Made by a program: the position numbers and the translations under genes. Positions 61,643-64,000 of a DNA stretch of 64,000 bases are shown piece after piece (the first letter of the stretch is position 1; each line of letters begins with the position of its first letter). This DNA comes from Corynebacterium jeikeium. GTDB taxonomy: Bacteria > Actinomycetota > Actinomycetes > Mycobacteriales > Mycobacteriaceae. The notes beneath the pieces are model-generated. The model had not been told where the DNA came from. It was given only the letters and a program-made list of their open reading frames with translations, and made no database searches. The stretch is taken from positions 1 through 64,000 of the forward strand of contig NZ_JFCH01000046.1 of NCBI RefSeq assembly GCF_000738175.1. The letters run 5' to 3'.

Positions 61643-63775
61643 TTAAGCGTTCAGCACCGGGTGGAGTCGCTTCATGGTCCACGTTTGCTGGCTGCGGGCC
61701 GATAGCGTGGTGACCAGGAAGCAGCCGAGGCCGACGAGGAACAGCACTCCCACTGCGATCGGTAGGCGTTCGTCGTAGAAGCCGTAGATCAGCTGCCTGA
61801 AGCCGTTGACTGTGTACGTCATTGGGTCGAACGGATGCAGGAATTGGAAGAATTTGTTTTGGGTCTCGACGGGGTAGAGGCCTCCCGAGGCGACGATCAT
61901 CAACATGAGCACCGCTAGGGCTGCCACGCGGCCTGGTCCAGGGCCCATGAACGCGATGAACATTTGGTTCATCAGCATCCACACCAGCGCCACGAGGGCA
62001 GCGAAGAGGAATAGACCCGGTAGGTTATCGACTTCCATGCCCACGCCCCAGACGGTCACGCCGACCACGACAGCTGCCTGGCCAATGGCGAGTAGGCCGG
62101 TCGGCAGGAAGCCGGAGAGCGCCGCACGCCAGGAGTGCACACCAGAGTTGACGGTTCGAGCCTGCAGGGGCTTGATCATCACGTAGACCATGATGCCGCC
62201 GATGAACAGCGCCATGCTGAAGAAGAACGGTGCCATGCCGGCGCCGAAGGTGTGGTTGCCGGAATCGTTGTCGCTCTTCAGGTCCACCGGTCCACCGATG
62301 GTGGAGGCGGTGGCCAGGCGCTGGCCCTCGTTCCAATTCGGAACCTGCTTGGAGCCATCGGAGAGCTTGGTGTGCAGCTCGGAGGCGCCGTCGTCCAGCT
62401 TGGCGGTGCCGTCCTTGGCCTTGCCGGTGCCTTCGACGAGCTTATCCGCACCGTCCTTGAGCTTGGTATTGCCGTCGTCCAGCTTGATCACGCCGTCCTT
62501 CAACTTGCCCGCGCCGTCGGAGGCTTCGCCCATCTTCTCGTCGAGTGTCTGCGCGCCGTCGTTGAGCTTGTTCACGCCGTCCTGCAGTTGCTTGAACTGT
62601 CCTGGCAGGCCCTTCAGCTCGGTCACGCCGTTGCGCAGTGGCGCGTTCGGGTCGTTGAGCTGGTAGGACAGCTGTGCGCTGCCGTCGGCCAGGCGCTTCA
62701 AGTCCGATGCGTTCTGCGACTTCGGGCCGAGGCCCTGCGTTTCCAGGGCGAAGGCGACCTTGTCCAGCTCGTCGGCCGCGGTGATGGCGGCGGGTACGCC
62801 GGTGCCGCGCAGGTCGCGGGAGAGCCCACGCAGGTTAGCCGCGTGGTCGCCCTGGGCCTTGGTCACGCCACCGAGTTGGGTGTTGAGCTTCTGCACTCCG
62901 TCGTTGACCTGGCTTGCTCCGTCGCCGAGTTTATTGACGCCATCTTCCAGCTCGTTGAGCTTTCCGGCCTTGCCGTTGATCTTGTCGGCCGCAGCGTTCA
63001 CCTTCGTGGCGAGCTCGTCAGTACCGTCGGCTAGTTTGCCCGAGCCGTCGTGGAGCTTGACGAGTCCGTCGTCCAGATCGGTTGCGCCCTTGCGCAGCTT
63101 GCCGGAGCCATCCTTGGCGGTGGCCAGGCCGTCGGCGAGTTTGTTGGCGCCGTCGTCCAATTGGATAGACCCGTCCTTCAGTTCAGCGGTGCCGTCGGCG
63201 AGCTTGCCGGCGCCGATGGCGGCCTTTTGCATGCCGGAGCCGGCGTCCACGATGCCGACGAGGACCTTGTCCACGGCCTCGGCACTGATCTTGTCGCCCA
63301 CCACGCTGATGACCTCACGCATGACGTTCTGGCCGATCATGGTCGATAGGAAACCGTTGGCGTCGTTGTAAGTGCTGATGAGGTTGGCCTTCTCCGGGTT
63401 ATCGGAGGTGGGGGAGGCCACGGCTTCGGAGAAATTCTCCGGCAACTCGAGGGAGAAGTAATACCGACCGGATTCCACGCCCTTGCGGGCATCTTCGGCA
63501 TCCGTTTCGATCCAGCTGATCTGGTCGTTGTCCCTTAGTCCCTGAATCACCTCGTCGCCGGCGCGCAGTTCCTCGCCCTCAACGTTGGTTCCCTTGTCAC
63601 TGTTAACCAGTGCGACAGGCAGGCTGTTCAGGTTCCCGAAGGGGTTCCAGAAAGCCCAAAGGTAGAGGGCGGAGTACAGCAGCGGCATGAGCACGAGGAT
63701 GACAAGTGCAGCTCGGGTGAGTCTATTGCGCTTGAAGCTGCGGATTTCGCTGTTGAGTTTGAAACCGGCAAGCAT
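61643..63775 (-). CDS. YhgE/Pip-type membrane protein with repeated LxDG heptads
   Basis: A 710-residue protein. One TM helix near residues 22-45 is followed by the YhgE/Pip N-terminal domain (LPVALVNSDKGTNVEGEEL), then a long stretch of imperfect repeats of the form (K/Q)LxDGxxxLxDG (about 180-490; for example GAGKLADGTAELKDGS), and about five C-terminal helices of ABC-2 type. The family includes phage-infection protein Pip and type VII-associated proteins; repeats probably form an extended extracellular coiled coil. The start overlaps the upstream stop (TAATG). Confidence 0.85.
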   Translation of the reverse strand: MLAGFKLNSEIRSFKRNRLTRAALVILVLMPLLYSALYLWAFWNPFGNLNSLPVALVNSDKGTNVEGEELRAGDEVIQGLRDNDQISWIETDAEDARKGVESGRYYFSLELPENFSEAVASPTSDNPEKANLISTYNDANGFLSTMIGQNVMREVISVVGDKISAEAVDKVLVGIVDAGSGMQKAAIGAGKLADGTAELKDGSIQLDDGANKLADGLATAKDGSGKLRKGATDLDDGLVKLHDGSGKLADGTDELATKVNAAADKINGKAGKLNELEDGVNKLGDGASQVNDGVQKLNTQLGGVTKAQGDHAANLRGLSRDLRGTGVPAAITAADELDKVAFALETQGLGPKSQNASDLKRLADGSAQLSYQLNDPNAPLRNGVTELKGLPGQFKQLQDGVNKLNDGAQTLDEKMGEASDGAGKLKDGVIKLDDGNTKLKDGADKLVEGTGKAKDGTAKLDDGASELHTKLSDGSKQVPNWNEGQRLATASTIGGPVDLKSDNDSGNHTFGAGMAPFFFSMALFIGGIMVYVMIKPLQARTVNSGVHSWRAALSGFLPTGLLAIGQAAVVVGVTVWGVGMEVDNLPGLFLFAALVALVWMLMNQMFIAFMGPGPGRVAALAVLMLMIVASGGLYPVETQNKFFQFLHPFDPMTYTVNGFRQLIYGFYDERLPIAVGVLFLVGLGCFLVTTLSARSQQTWTMKRLHPVLNA

Positions 63776-64000
63776 TAACGGTTCTCCTTTTGCTCTGTGG
63801 TGTTGGTGTGGTCTTCGGGGATGTCCAGATCGTCGAGTTCTGGGTCGTCCAGTGCTGGGTCGTACTGGCCTGATTCGACCTCCGCCGGGTCAGGGTATTC
63901 GCGCAGTCCGGTATGAATCGGGTGCGCGTGGCCAGCGTTGGCGTCAATTTCAATAACCTTGTTCGGCTCCACAGGGCCGACAATGGGGTTCGACGAGTTA
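63775..64000 (-). CDS. C-terminal end of an unidentified protein, cut by the window edge
   Basis: The last 74 residues of a minus-strand gene. The visible part is hydrophilic and acidic (KVIEIDANAGHAHPIHTGLR, then DPALDDPELDDLDIPEDH). It has no membrane segment. The TAA overlaps the ATG of the YhgE/Pip gene, so the two are coupled. I cannot assign a family from this tail. Confidence 0.6.
   Translation of the reverse strand, partial: NSSNPIVGPVEPNKVIEIDANAGHAHPIHTGLREYPDPAEVESGQYDPALDDPELDDLDIPEDHTNTTEQKENR

Overview
The window looks like a chromosomal segment of a high-GC, mycolate-lineage actinobacterium, most probably Corynebacterium. The evidence is a mycothiol-dependent formaldehyde dehydrogenase with its metallo-beta-lactamase partner, a homodimeric AceE, a GlnA2/GlnE pair, a gluABCD-type glutamate importer, a bacterial type A RNase P RNA next to an RNase H/phosphatase fusion, an actinobacterial BsaP beside BioB, and many DUF families typical of the genus. 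I cannot name the species from the sequence alone.

Layout. 1-550: the end of an IS element that has cut off a small RNase Sa/barnase-like gene. 550-13100: housekeeping and metal/aldehyde genes (GMC oxidoreductase, dnaG, mycothiol aldehyde detoxification, copA-csoR, an Ltp-like membrane protein and a large exonuclease/BRCT fusion). 13100-14400: two tRNA genes, an alpha/beta-hydrolase remnant and an AT-richer orphan gene. 14550-25930: a complete type I-E CRISPR-Cas locus, read on the minus strand as cas3-cse1-cse2-cas7-cas5-cas6e-cas1-cas2-leader-array. The array has 35 repeats and 34 spacers, and an orphan repeat-like sequence lies just upstream of cas3. 25950-35320: nitroreductase, gluABCD, a serine hydrolase overlapping an acyl carrier protein gene, aceE, a DUF3052 gene and tRNA-Val. 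35400-45450: SURF1, low-molecular-weight phosphatase, HAD phosphatase, NIF3/DUF34, zinc-ribbon protein, RNase H/phosphatase, rnpB, RNB nuclease and small membrane proteins. 45500-64000: a two-TM orphan, panB, glnA2-glnE, a sortase-like protein, an MFS transporter, a GT-C enzyme, SRPBCC protein, bioB-bsaP, a cupin, a fructosamine-kinase homologue, YkvI and DUF421 membrane proteins, and a YhgE/Pip membrane protein.

How the genes work together. The I-E locus is complete for adaptation (Cas1-Cas2), crRNA processing (Cas6e), surveillance (Cse1, Cse2, Cas7, Cas5, Cas6e) and target destruction (Cas3). CopA and CsoR form a copper-efflux unit with a visible operator. MscR and the following hydrolase form an aldehyde-detoxification pair. 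GluABCD, GlnA2 and GlnE concern glutamate and nitrogen. BioB and BsaP make biotin, with a BioQ-like operator upstream.

The most unusual signal is a family of at least four intergenic palindromic elements (36865-36988, 37153-37282, 46306-46433, 57722-57834). Each is about 112-130 bp. Each copy has its own inverted-repeat arms, usually opening with TGTC, and all carry TGACCTGC close to the exact centre. They look like a previously unrecognised small repeat or structured-RNA family. Other notable points are the orphan CRISPR repeat before cas3, a change in the PAM-derived repeat base between old and new spacers, duplicated spacers, a DnaG lacking three of four zinc ligands, and a multidomain exonuclease.
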